Shown here: positions 22,272 through 29,866 of the stretch, one piece after another
Position numbering within the stretch: the first letter of the stretch is position 1
How the letters are laid out: every line of letters begins with the position of its first letter
Origin: Paracoccus sp. S3-43
GTDB lineage: Bacteria > Pseudomonadota > Alphaproteobacteria > Rhodobacterales > Rhodobacteraceae
Assembly: GCF_029027965.1 (NCBI RefSeq)
Contig: NZ_CP119082.1
Location: 1,096,001 to 1,160,000, forward strand
DNA: 64,000 nucleotides
Direction of reading: 5' to 3'
The notes under the pieces: model-generated
What the model saw: the letters and a program-made list of their open reading frames with translations, nothing else
Told to the model about the DNA's origin: nothing
Databases searched by the model: none
Translations under genes and position numbers: made by a program

Positions 22272-23444
22272 ATGAACGTCATCAGATCATTCCGCAATCT
22301 CGACCGGCACGGCCAACAGCGCGCGCCTGAGGTCATCGAGGAAGAGGTGCGGCAACTTGAACCGCACCTTGTACGCTTCCGCGAGGATCTGGTCCGGCTC
22401 GAAGTCGTCGCCTCCCAGACGAGGGGCAAGACGCGCATCCAGGTCAGCCTGCGCCTGCAACTGCCCTCGGGCGTGATCGCGGCACAGGAAGAGGGGTTTG
22501 AGATCGAGCCTGTCCTGCGCAAGGCCTTTGCCGACCTGCGCCAGCGGGTTGACCGGCATGTGGCGCGCCTCAAGCACGAGTCTGAATACAAGCGTCCCGC
22601 CCGCCGGCGCCGGATCGGCGCCCCGCTGCCGTCCGCGCGGGATGCGGCGGAAGCGGACCGGCGCCAACTCTTCTTCGACCTGATCGAGGATCATCTCGAT
22701 ACGGTCTACGATACCGTCAGGCGCGAGTTGACCTATCTCGAGTGTAGCGGGTCTGTGCCGGAGGGATATCTGAGCGTTCGCGGTCTCTTCGATGCGACGA
22801 TCCTCAAGGGGCTGGCCCGCTTCGAGGATCGGCCTTCGGAGTTTTCCGTCGGCGACTGGCTGAAACGGCTGGCTTTTGAGACCATCGAGGCCGAGGCGCA
22901 GGCTGCGCGCCGCGCGGTGCCCGAGGATGCCGCCTCGATCGAGGCGGAACCCGAGGCCCCGGCGGAGGATCCGACCGAGGCGGATCAGGCGATGTTCGAG
23001 TTCTACCAGCCCGACGAAGTGCTGATGCTGGAGGACCTCATCGCCGACGACGGCGGCACAGACCCCGATACCGAAGTGGATCGTCATGATATCGCCATGG
23101 CACTGCACCGGGCTATCGCAGATCTTGCTCCGGTCGAGCGCCGCGTCCTTTATCGGATGTACCTGGAAGACGCCACGATCGCGGAGACGGCGCACCTCCT
23201 GGGTCTCACTGAGGCGGAAGTGTTGAAGATTGCAGAGAACGCGGCGGAGACACTGCGCGGCACGCTGGTCGAGGCCGGGTTGATCGGCGAGGCATCGGGG
23301 CGCGCGCCCGTGGAAAGGGAAATTGCCCGGACGCAGTGTCTGCCTCAGCCGGTCGAGGACCGCCGCCGCGTGGTGGCCGCCCTGGCCGGCGCGGAGACAA
23401 TCGGTACTACTGAGTTGAAACCTGAACAGGAGATGGACCAATGA
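22272..23444 (+). CDS. Fusion of ribosome-hibernation-like (HPF/RaiA) domain with sigma-factor-like regions
   Basis: 390 residues. About residues 1-110 resemble the HPF/RaiA fold (VEVVASQTRGKTRIQVSLRLQ then a basic RVDRHVARLKHESEYKRPARRRR). Residues about 125-240 resemble sigma region 2, followed by an acidic linker, and DIAMALHRAIADLAPVERRV to about 340 with the helix-turn-helix TIAETAHLLGLTEAEVLKIA resembles sigma region 4. Sigma-like proteins are known in tLST islands. The ATG at 22272 has GGAAGG upstream. Its stop overlaps hdeD (ATGA). It could link translation arrest to stress transcription, but neither activity is demonstrated. Confidence 0.72.
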   Translation: MNVIRSFRNLDRHGQQRAPEVIEEEVRQLEPHLVRFREDLVRLEVVASQTRGKTRIQVSLRLQLPSGVIAAQEEGFEIEPVLRKAFADLRQRVDRHVARLKHESEYKRPARRRRIGAPLPSARDAAEADRRQLFFDLIEDHLDTVYDTVRRELTYLECSGSVPEGYLSVRGLFDATILKGLARFEDRPSEFSVGDWLKRLAFETIEAEAQAARRAVPEDAASIEAEPEAPAEDPTEADQAMFEFYQPDEVLMLEDLIADDGGTDPDTEVDRHDIAMALHRAIADLAPVERRVLYRMYLEDATIAETAHLLGLTEAEVLKIAENAAETLRGTLVEAGLIGEASGRAPVEREIARTQCLPQPVEDRRRVVAALAGAETIGTTELKPEQEMDQ

Positions 23445-24088
23445 CGACAACCTCTGCAAAACAATCCGACACGATGCAGGACATGCTGTGCAGCCTGTCC
23501 GGGAACTGGTGGCTGTTCGTGCTGCGCGGTGTCCTGGCGCTGGTGATCGCGGTTCTCGCCTTCCTCATGCCTGCGGAGTCGCTGCTTGCTCTGACGCTGG
23601 TCTTCGGCGCTTTCGCCTTCGCCGATGGCGTGTTCGGCCTCGTCGCCGCCGTCCGCAACATCCGCGGGGGCGATCGCTGGGGCTGGCTGATGTTCAGCGG
23701 CATTCTGGGGATCGCCACGGGGGTCGTCGTGGTCTTCTCGCCGTTCGTGGCGACGCTTGTGCTTGCGACATTCCTCTGGGCCAGCATCGCATTCTGGTCC
23801 GTGTTCTCGGGTGCCCTCGAGATCGCGGCAGCAATCCGCCTGCGCAAGGAAATCGAGGGCGAGATCTGGCTGATCCTGAGCGGCCTCGTCTCGGTCGTTC
23901 TCGGTGTCGTCGTGACCTGGATGCTGCTGACGCGCCCGGTCGAAAGCTTCCTCGCGCTCGGCTGGCTGATCGGCTTCTACGCCGCGGTCTTCGGGGTGAT
24001 GATGATCCTCCTCGGGCTACGGCTTCGCAAGGCGGATCGTTCGGACGGTGCGGCCTTCGATGACGCTCCCCCATCGGCAAAGGCGTGA
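23441..24088 (+). CDS. hdeD: HdeD family acid-resistance-type membrane protein
   Basis: 215 residues with six predicted transmembrane helices in three pairs (starting about residues 26, 49, 82, 105, 140 and 165), the HdeD/DUF308 layout. It starts inside the stop of the HPF-sigma gene (ATGA), so they are co-translated. HdeD proteins contribute to acid and heat tolerance in tLST islands by an unknown mechanism. No catalytic residues are evident. Confidence 0.9.
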   Translation: MTTTSAKQSDTMQDMLCSLSGNWWLFVLRGVLALVIAVLAFLMPAESLLALTLVFGAFAFADGVFGLVAAVRNIRGGDRWGWLMFSGILGIATGVVVVFSPFVATLVLATFLWASIAFWSVFSGALEIAAAIRLRKEIEGEIWLILSGLVSVVLGVVVTWMLLTRPVESFLALGWLIGFYAAVFGVMMILLGLRLRKADRSDGAAFDDAPPSAKA

Positions 24089-24297
24089 GGTGCCCTGTGG
24101 TGGATGACGGGCGACTTGCCGGCGAGGAGCCCGATTTCACCCGATGGGACGAAACGATCTTCGACCGTTGCCTTAGCGCCGGCTTCAATCCGTTCGGCAG
24201 CGGTCCGACGCCGATCTTCCTGCGGCACCCGGACGCAGAGGCGTGCGCCGATGCAAGGCCGTGCATGCCCCCTGATACCGAAAATGCGAGGTGCTGA
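24085..24297 (+). CDS. Small hypothetical protein in stress operon
   Basis: A possible 70-residue product from a GTG that overlaps the hdeD stop (GTGA), ending in TGATG with the next gene. The sequence (DEPDF-like acidic start, FNPFGSGPTPIFLRHPD in the middle) has no domain I recognise. Coupled overlaps at both ends favour translation, but an alternative frame at 24104-24316 is also open, so it may be spacer. Confidence 0.35.
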   Translation: MRCPVVDDGRLAGEEPDFTRWDETIFDRCLSAGFNPFGSGPTPIFLRHPDAEACADARPCMPPDTENARC

Positions 24298-24917
24298 TGT
24301 CGAACCGCCTGCCTGACTTGGCACTTGCGGCTGCGGCCGCTGCCTTGGGCATCGGCATCGTTTTCCTTTTTCGCTCGATGTATCTTGCCGAAGACACGCT
24401 GCCTTTCGCGCAGGAGATGACGCTCATCTTTCTCGGCGCTGTCGTGACGATCATTCTGACCGCGGCGCTTCTCAATCGCCAGACCGATCTCGAGCTTCGC
24501 AAGGAAGGAAGGGTCATCATCCTCCAGCAGCAATGCGACATTTACATGGCCTGCATCGAGAAGGTCGCAGAGATCGTGGAAACCGCAAGGCACGATGCGA
24601 AGCTGATCGATGAACTGCGTGTTCTCAGCCACAAGCTGGCTGTGGTCGCGAGTGCAGGGGTCGTGTCCAGCTTCGAGCAGGTACTGGAGAGCTTGCAGTC
24701 CGGTTTTGCTGACGGCACGCTCTCGGACGGGGACGGAGAGGGCGTGATGAATGCCGTCGCCGATCTCACGATAGCGATGCGGTCGGACGTCCTGCACGCT
24801 GCTGCCTTTCCTTCGCAGAACATCGAACGCGCCGTTCGCCTGAATTCGAGGCGAATGGAAAAACTCGACGATCTCGAACGTCACCTTCTCGTATCCACCG
24901 ACACCCGGGAGAACTGA
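24297..24917 (+). CDS. Membrane-anchored hypothetical protein of stress island
   Basis: 206 residues. Two hydrophobic helices (about 9-27 and 39-57) are followed by a soluble helical domain rich in charged residues (LELRKEGRVIILQQQCDIYMA and on), which may form coiled coils. No enzymatic motif. The ATG at 24297 overlaps the preceding stop (TGATG); a GTG at 24291 is an alternative. It occupies the position of the uncharacterised orf11-type gene between hdeD and trx in tLST islands, but I cannot confirm homology. Confidence 0.65.
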   Translation: MSNRLPDLALAAAAAALGIGIVFLFRSMYLAEDTLPFAQEMTLIFLGAVVTIILTAALLNRQTDLELRKEGRVIILQQQCDIYMACIEKVAEIVETARHDAKLIDELRVLSHKLAVVASAGVVSSFEQVLESLQSGFADGTLSDGDGEGVMNAVADLTIAMRSDVLHAAAFPSQNIERAVRLNSRRMEKLDDLERHLLVSTDTREN

Positions 24918-24918
24918 T

Positions 24919-25479
24919 ATGCGCGGCCATAATCGTCCACCATTCCCGCCGAAAATTCCCGGAACCGATCTGCCATCCTGGGACGTGCCGACCGCGGTCA
25001 TCTACCGCCCGGCGCGTTCCGCGATGACATCGGCGCCCCGGCCCAGCTACTGGGTTCTCGAGTTCGAGCCGTCCCGGCCGCCGCAGATCGAGCCGCTGAT
25101 GGGATGGACGGCAAGCGGCGATCCCTATCGTCCGATCCGGCTGAAGTTTCCGGATCGCGACAGCGCCGTGGACTTCGCAGAGCGGCAGGACTGGCATTAT
25201 GTCGTGCGCGAGGACGCTGGGGGGGCCCGGATGGCGAACCCGTGGGCGGGGGAGACGCGCCACCGGCTGCACAGGGGCGTCGATGCTCCGGGAGCCTTCC
25301 GGGTCCCGTTCCGCCCCGATCGCCGCCTCTCAAGAGGCGTCCAGCATGAGAGCACGGCCGACCCGTCTACCAGCGACAGGGAGAGTTTCGATCCGGTCCT
25401 CGAAGCCTCGCTCGAATCCTTCCCCGCCTCTGATCCTCCGGCGTGGACGGCTGTGACAATTGCAAGAAAGACGACGTGA
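24919..25479 (+). CDS. NDUFS4-like (complex I accessory subunit) domain protein
   Basis: 186 residues. The middle (about 45-95) matches the NDUFS4/ETC complex I accessory fold: YWVLEFEP, then GWTASGDPYRPIRLKF and SAVDFAERQDWHYVV. An N-terminal Pro-rich extension and a C-terminal tail with SFDPVLEASLESFPASDPPAW surround it; the tail motif occurs in small stress-associated proteins. In alphaproteobacteria NDUFS4 stabilises complex I, so this copy may protect respiration during heat or oxidative stress. It starts one base after the preceding stop. Confidence 0.7.
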   Translation: MRGHNRPPFPPKIPGTDLPSWDVPTAVIYRPARSAMTSAPRPSYWVLEFEPSRPPQIEPLMGWTASGDPYRPIRLKFPDRDSAVDFAERQDWHYVVREDAGGARMANPWAGETRHRLHRGVDAPGAFRVPFRPDRRLSRGVQHESTADPSTSDRESFDPVLEASLESFPASDPPAWTAVTIARKTT

Positions 25480-25512
25480 TGACGGCCAGCTGCATGCGCT
25501 CGGGGAAATGAG

Positions 25513-25827
25513 ATGTTTCCATGGGCCGATACCGTTGCTCGCAGATACCCCCCGTGGCCGTCTGGTCAGTCGTCGGGATCAGCCTTCTCGCTTTCCTCTG
25601 CCAGAGCGGCCTGCCGCCGCGCGTGCTGGACCGGTTCCTGTTCGAGTTCGCGCTGGTTCCCTCGCGCTTCTTCGGGGAACTAAGCCTCGTCGCCCCGTCG
25701 GACTGGACCCCGTTCCTGACCAACATCTTTCTGCACGGGGGCTGGCTGCACCTCATACTGAACATGTGGACGCTGTGGATCTTCGGCCCCGCCGTCGAAG
25801 ATCGGCTCGGACCGGGTAGATTCACGC
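25513..25827 (+). pseudogene. Rhomboid family intramembrane protease, frameshifted N-terminal fragment
   Basis: The ATG at 25513 opens a rhomboid-like start MFPWADTVARRYPP, which falls out of frame at a run of six C (25548-25553). The +2 frame then continues VAVWSVVGISLLAFL to the active loop HGGWLHLILNMWTLWIFGPAVEDRLG. Seven Cs would restore one frame. The gene then ends abruptly at about 25820, before the catalytic serine and histidine helices, where thioredoxin sequence begins in another frame. A shorter read from 25521 is possible but non-rhomboid at its start. It is non-functional as read. Confidence 0.75.
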
Positions 25828-26070
25828 TGGGCCGAGTGGTGCGGGCCATGCAAGATGATGGCGCCCCAGTTCGAGGCGGCGGCGCGCTCGCTCGAACCCC
25901 ATGTCCGCCTGGGCAAGCTCGACACCGAGGCCGAACAGCAGATTGCCGGCCGCTACGGGATCCGCGGCACTCCCACCATGATCCTGTTCAGGAGCGGCAA
26001 GGAAATCGCGAGGACGAGCGGTGCAATGCCTGCCGCGCAGATAGCGCAGTGGGCGCGGTCGCACGTCTAG
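25816..26070 (+). pseudogene. Thioredoxin, 5'-truncated and joined out of frame to the rhomboid remnant
   Basis: The frame carries the complete active site WAEWCGPCK (about 25828-25854) and the rest of the fold: KLDTEAEQQIAGRYGIRGTPTMILF with the cis-proline TP and the final helix to SHV. About 25 N-terminal residues (first beta strand and helix) are missing, and no ATG or GTG lies between the upstream in-frame stop (25759) and the CGPC motif; the first ATG (25855) is just after it. It therefore looks like a remnant of the trx gene normally found before kefB in tLST islands. Confidence 0.75.
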
Positions 26071-26127
26071 AGTTTACAGGTATTGGCCTTACCTGCGCCA
26101 TGCCATCAGGAGAAGAAGGACAAGAAC

Positions 26128-27273
26128 ATGCATGGCGTGACCGGATTTATTGAAAGTGCGGCCTTGTTGGTCTTTGCCGCGTTCGTGCTCGTGACGATAT
26201 GTTCACGGATCGGCGTGCCCAGTATCGTCGGTTACATTCTTGCCGGCATAGTCATCGGACCTGCCGGCCTCGGCCTGATCGCCGAAAACGCTGCCCTGAG
26301 CAGCATCGGCGAGATCGGAGTAGTACTCCTGCTGTTCGCTCTTGGCCTGGAATTCTCGTTCGAGAAGCTCGTAACGCTCAGGAAGCATGTCTTCGGTCTT
26401 GGAGCCGCGCAGGTTGCAGTCACGACGATATCGGTGTCGTTGATAGCGAGTCTGATCTTCGATCTCGCGCCCGTCCCCGCAATCCTCATCGGCGGGGCCG
26501 TTGCCATGTCATCCACGGCCATGTGCCTCAAGGTGCTCGCAAGCGCGAACGCTCTGGGATCGGCCCAAGGGCGTCTGGCCATTGCAGTGCTTCTGTTTCA
26601 AGACTTGGCAGCTGTCGCATTCCTGCTTCTGCACGATTCGATGAGTGGAGCCGCCGAAGGGTATGGCGTGATAACGGTCGTCGCCAGTGCAACGGCATTG
26701 GTTGCAGCTCTGTTCATTGCCCGTGGCCCGTTGCAGTTGCTGGCCCGTTGGGTAGCGTCGCGTGGCGATCCGGAACTTGCCCAGCTTCTCGCGCTCACCA
26801 TTGTACTAGGGTCTGCGATTGTCGCGGCCACCGCCGGCCTTTCTCCGGCACTCGCCGCATTCGCGGCCGGGATGATCATCGGCGAGGGCGACGCGCGCCA
26901 TGCTGTCGAGAACGAGATTCGGCCCTTCCGCGATCTGTTTGTCGGGATTTTCTTTGTCGGCATCGGGACGCAATTGCCACTTTGGATCATTCCATCTGCA
27001 TGGCGTGTAGTACTGATCTGGCTTGTCATTCTTCTCGTGGGCAAGACGCTGATTGTTATGGCCGTCGCCCGACTATTCGGCGAGTCGCTTCAGATTTCAT
27101 GGCGAACTGGAATCATTCTTGCTCATGGGGGCGAGTTTAGTCTCATGCTGCTGTCGGTTTCCTCGACATCGGGCATTGTTGCAGAGGAATTCGCTGGTCC
27201 TTTACTCCTCGCGATTGGCGTGAGCATGCTGGCCGGGACGCTTATGGTCAGGTGGGCGGGGCTAAAGGTTTAG
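26128..27273 (+). CDS. kefB: KefB-type CPA2 cation/proton antiporter, membrane domain only
   Basis: 381 residues with about 12 transmembrane helices of the Na+/H+ exchanger fold, including the LLLFALGLEF and FQDLAAV motifs and the GLSPALAAFAAGMIIGEG region of CPA2 carriers. KefB proteins usually continue about 200 residues into a cytosolic RCK/TrkA-N gating domain, which is absent here. The stop lies just before the prophage border, and sequence from about 27250 is AT-rich. The start at 26128 follows AGAAGAAGGA. A truncated antiporter could be inactive or ungated. Confidence 0.82.
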   Translation: MHGVTGFIESAALLVFAAFVLVTICSRIGVPSIVGYILAGIVIGPAGLGLIAENAALSSIGEIGVVLLLFALGLEFSFEKLVTLRKHVFGLGAAQVAVTTISVSLIASLIFDLAPVPAILIGGAVAMSSTAMCLKVLASANALGSAQGRLAIAVLLFQDLAAVAFLLLHDSMSGAAEGYGVITVVASATALVAALFIARGPLQLLARWVASRGDPELAQLLALTIVLGSAIVAATAGLSPALAAFAAGMIIGEGDARHAVENEIRPFRDLFVGIFFVGIGTQLPLWIIPSAWRVVLIWLVILLVGKTLIVMAVARLFGESLQISWRTGIILAHGGEFSLMLLSVSSTSGIVAEEFAGPLLLAIGVSMLAGTLMVRWAGLKV

Positions 27274-27310
27274 TAGGGCAAACATAAAGATAACTATACT
27301 GCTCAGTTTA

Positions 27311-27562
27311 CTAAGAGCACGCCCGAGCCTGATCCCGCATGACGCTGTAGTCGGCGAGCATTTCAACGATTGCCGATCCCTCCGGCAGCAGATTGAGCTC
27401 GTCGGCTGCCCGCGCCTGGAACTCCCGGCCATACTCGACCACGGGCGGGCAAGTCGCGAGCCTGCCATGCTCAGAACGAACCGTCCCGCATCCGTTCAGC
27501 AAGCTCGTGGTGATCGCGAGGACGGCGAGCCGCCGCTTCCAGCATCCGACGTTGGACGTCAT
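27311..27562 (-). CDS. Outer-membrane spanin lipoprotein (Rz1-like)
   Basis: 83 residues from the ATG at 27562 (a longer start at 27583 is possible). A lipoprotein signal ends in the lipobox-like LLNGC, followed by a short periplasmic part with CPPVVEYGREFQARAADEL. It is expected to pair with the inner-membrane spanin encoded just upstream and overlapping in another frame (27471-27728), fusing the membranes at lysis. It is the last prophage gene on this side; TAG at 27311-27313. Confidence 0.65.
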   Translation of the reverse strand: MTSNVGCWKRRLAVLAITTSLLNGCGTVRSEHGRLATCPPVVEYGREFQARAADELNLLPEGSAIVEMLADYSVMRDQARACS

Positions 27563-27728
27563 TGGCCTTCTCCATGGTTTCAAGGCGTGCGGCGAGGCGT
27601 CCCGCTCGCCCCCCGGAGCGCCGAAGCGAAAGCAGGAACAGGAGCACGGCGAACGCGATGGCGCCGTAGCGCAGAGCTACCCGCATGCACGGGCGGGCGG
27701 CGAACCCGGTCAGGAGCGCGGCGATCAT
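27471..27728 (-). CDS. Inner-membrane spanin (Rz-like)
   Basis: 85 residues. One transmembrane helix (about 20-38) is followed by an Arg/Glu/Lys-rich periplasmic helix (RLAARLETMEKANDVQRRMLEAA), the usual i-spanin layout. The ATG at 27728 has AAGGGG upstream; a TTG start 18 nt earlier is less likely. It overlaps the Rz1-like gene out of frame by about 90 nt, as in classical Rz/Rz1 pairs. Confidence 0.65.
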   Translation of the reverse strand: MIAALLTGFAARPCMRVALRYGAIAFAVLLFLLSLRRSGGRAGRLAARLETMEKANDVQRRMLEAAARRPRDHHELAERMRDGSF

Positions 27729-28399
27729 CGCAGCCCCTTCTTCCAATCGTCGAGCCGAGCGTAGATCGTGACCGCGATGCCGGCGAGCGCCACCGCGATG
27801 AACACCCAGCGCAGTGTGTCGAGATACGGCACGAGCGGCAGGATCGCGGACTGGGTCTCCGCCAGGACGCTCTGAGCCACCTCGACCCCGGCGGCACCCA
27901 GCGTCGCCACACCGGCTGCGCCGCCGCCCTTCATGGTGCGGCTGTCAGCCAGCACCTCGCGCGCGGGCGGCGTCTCGGCTGCAAATGCGGTCGCCCGGAC
28001 CGGGAACCGCTCGCCCCACTGCCGGGCGGGTCCAAGGTCGACATGGATGAAGCCCGAGCGCGGGTAGAAACCGAAGCCGAGGAATCCGACCTCCCGCGCC
28101 GCCGCCTCGAACGCCACCGGGTCGTGGTTCGCCATGGCGATGTCGAAGGCGGCGCCGTCGAGGTGCTTGGAGCGGGTCGCGCCGCCCACGGCACGGTTGT
28201 GCTCGGGGCTGCGATAGGCGGAGCGGACGATCAGCGGCTTGCCCAGCCGGTCGCGCAGCGCCTGCAGCCTGTCGAGCGCGGGTTCGTTGATGAGCAGCTT
28301 GCCAGTGCCCCGGCAGGCGATCTCGGCTGGCGAGAAGTTGGGCCAGCGCCAGCTGCTCACGGGGACGTCGCGCCAGTGGTCGTAGAAGGTCGTGGTCAT
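27725..28399 (-). CDS. Endolysin: peptidase M15-type D-Ala-D-Ala carboxypeptidase with membrane tail
   Basis: 224 residues. The M15_3-like fold carries SAYRSPEHNRAVGGATRSKHLDGAAFD, with the zinc-binding SxHxxGxAxD pattern, and the downstream GFIHVDLGP. It cleaves cross-links of peptidoglycan for host lysis. After a linker, the C terminus has a hydrophobic segment (about 190-212), which may tether it to the inner membrane. The start at 28399 follows GGAGAA. It overlaps the Rz-like start by four bases, making an endolysin - Rz - Rz1 cassette. Confidence 0.85.
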   Translation of the reverse strand: MTTTFYDHWRDVPVSSWRWPNFSPAEIACRGTGKLLINEPALDRLQALRDRLGKPLIVRSAYRSPEHNRAVGGATRSKHLDGAAFDIAMANHDPVAFEAAAREVGFLGFGFYPRSGFIHVDLGPARQWGERFPVRATAFAAETPPAREVLADSRTMKGGGAAGVATLGAAGVEVAQSVLAETQSAILPLVPYLDTLRWVFIAVALAGIAVTIYARLDDWKKGLR

Positions 28400-28413
28400 G
28401 GGGTTCTCCGAAA

Positions 28414-28441
28414 CGAAAAAAAACCCGCCACGAGGGCGGGT
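28414..28441 (-). terminator. Rho-independent terminator before the endolysin gene
   Basis: CCCGCC (28424-28429) and GGCGGG (28435-28440) form the stem, and on the minus strand a run of eight T (28416-28423) follows. It separates the tail genes from the lysis cassette, so lysis genes may need readthrough or their own promoter. Confidence 0.85.
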
Positions 28442-28474
28442 CATTGCGGGCTGATGAATGGGGATGGGGCGCGG

Positions 28475-28761
28475 CTACGGGCTGCCGCCGAAGATCTTGA
28501 GCTTGATGGCGATGCCCGCGAGCAGCGCCAGCATGACGCCCGTGGTGATCATGCGGACGGCGGTCTGCATGGCGGTGCGGCGCACCAGGCGGATGCAGTC
28601 GACGAGCGAGCTAGATCGCGGATGTCGAGCGCGGCCTCGTCGCCGTCGAGACCGACATCGGCGAGCGCGCGCTTCGCGCCTTCCTCGGCGGCCCGGGTCA
28701 GGATCGCCTCGAATTCGGCGTCGGGCATGCGGACGAAGCCGTCGGATCGGGGTGGTGTCAT
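28475..28761 (-). pseudogene. Small phage membrane protein (DUF6127-like), frameshifted
   Basis: The frame from ATG 28761 (after AAGGAGG) reads SDGFVRMPDAEFEAILTRAAEEGAKRAL and on to ALDIRDL, then loses frame near a CTAG (28608-28613). One missing base restores SSLVDCIRLVRRTAMQTAVRM and a hydrophobic helix (MITTGVMLALLAGIAIKLKIF), ending at TAG 28475-28477. Without a frameshift the product stops at 28549 and lacks the membrane helix. The restored protein of about 95 residues resembles DUF6127-type phage proteins; beside an endolysin gene a holin-like role is conceivable. It could also be a sequencing error. Confidence 0.6.
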
Positions 28762-28781
28762 CGGGATCCTCCTTCCACCGC

Positions 28782-29858
28782 TCAGCCGATCTTGCAGCCC
28801 CAGAAGGACGTGTGATCGGCGGCGAAGTAGCCGTCCGCGACCCGGAAGTACCCCTGCAGCTCGACGGTATCGCCCGCGGTGAGCGGCACCATGGTCTGCA
28901 GCCAGATCGCGGTGGCGAGCGAGACGTGGGTGGCGGAGATTTCGCCGAGGGAGCCGCGGATTTCCGTCGTGCCGTTCAGCACGAACCGGCCGCTCATTCG
29001 TGCGGACGTGCTGGCGTTGACCTTGTAAAGCAGCGTCGCGCCGAAGAGGTAGGTGCCGTCGACCGGGGCCACGAAATGGTTGTTCGCGGCGTCGAAGGTG
29101 CCCTGATCGTTGTAGTCGGTATTGTTCAGCCCGATCTTCGTCCAGGTGCCGACGCCGACATAGTTGTCGTAGTTGGTGTACGCCTTGAACCGGGGCAGCC
29201 GGGGCTGGTCGACGATGCCAGTGGCGTTGTCCACGCTCAGCCCGTCGAAGAAGGTGCTGCCGTCGGCGGAGACTGCGAGGCGGAACCGGTCGGAGCCAAA
29301 GAGGCCCAGCAGCGCCTTGGTCACGAAGCCGGTCTGCAGCGTCAGCCCGAGATCGTCGCCAGCGGCCTCCTTGTTCATGGTGTAGAACAGATCGCCGGTG
29401 CCGCCCTCGGCCACGGTCTTCGCGGTCCAGAGCGCGGCGTTCAGCTTGGCCGAGAACGGGTTCGACCCATCCGCTGTCGTGCCGATGCCGAGGAGCGCCA
29501 TGTTCTGCAACTGGCTGGGCGTGGTGCCGACCCAATCAGACCCGTCGTAGACCAGCAGCAGGCCCTCGTCCTCGACCCATGCCCGCCAGCCGGTTCGCGG
29601 CGGAAGGCGAAGCCAGGCACCGTCGGTCCAGAGCGCGACGTTCAGATCCCAGCCCGCCCACGCCGCGGTGGCGCCAGAGCCGACGATGTAGCGGTCGCCG
29701 TCGGTGGGGCTGCCGGGCGGCGCCGTCAGATCCCGATCGAGGACGGAGAGCTGGACGAGTCCGTCGAGCAGCCGCAGCGCCTCGTTGTGGGTGACATGCT
29801 TCTGTGCCTGCGCCGCCCGAATGTAGGGCAGAAGCAGATGGGTGGTGGCATCGGACAT
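28782..29858 (-). CDS. Tail fibre-like protein with DUF2793 and C1q-like C terminus
   Basis: 358 residues. The N terminus (LLPYIRAAQAQKHVTHNEALRLLDGLVQLSV, then DGDRYIVG and TGWRAWVEDEGLLLVYDG) is the DUF2793 module found in phage distal tail proteins. The C-terminal part (about 215-358) is beta-rich and C1q/TNF-like (FVAPVDGTYLFGATLLYKVNAST), suggesting a trimeric receptor-binding head. It is 8 nt downstream of the TIM-barrel tail gene. It probably determines host adsorption. Confidence 0.75.
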   Translation of the reverse strand: MSDATTHLLLPYIRAAQAQKHVTHNEALRLLDGLVQLSVLDRDLTAPPGSPTDGDRYIVGSGATAAWAGWDLNVALWTDGAWLRLPPRTGWRAWVEDEGLLLVYDGSDWVGTTPSQLQNMALLGIGTTADGSNPFSAKLNAALWTAKTVAEGGTGDLFYTMNKEAAGDDLGLTLQTGFVTKALLGLFGSDRFRLAVSADGSTFFDGLSVDNATGIVDQPRLPRFKAYTNYDNYVGVGTWTKIGLNNTDYNDQGTFDAANNHFVAPVDGTYLFGATLLYKVNASTSARMSGRFVLNGTTEIRGSLGEISATHVSLATAIWLQTMVPLTAGDTVELQGYFRVADGYFAADHTSFWGCKIG

Positions 29859-29866
29859 GGGCGTTC

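Larger units (their letters stand above)
12166..27273. mobile_element. Stress-tolerance genomic island (tLST/LHR-like)
   Basis: Gene content matches the transmissible locus of stress tolerance described in Proteobacteria: sHsp20 genes, ftsH, clpK, hdeD, trx, kefB, psiE and degP, here with a MarR regulator, an htpX-like protease, an HPF-sigma fusion and an NDUFS4-like gene. Two divergent operons meet at 16746-16946. The left edge abuts a truncated ygjP and the right edge a truncated kefB next to a prophage, and several island genes are decayed. No transposase or integrase of its own is present, so the present copy appears immobile. Boundaries are inferred. Confidence 0.8.

Noticed and set aside
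24104..24316. Alternative 70-codon frame after hdeD
   Set aside because: Overlaps the following gene and lacks coupling; the 24085 frame fits the neighbours better.
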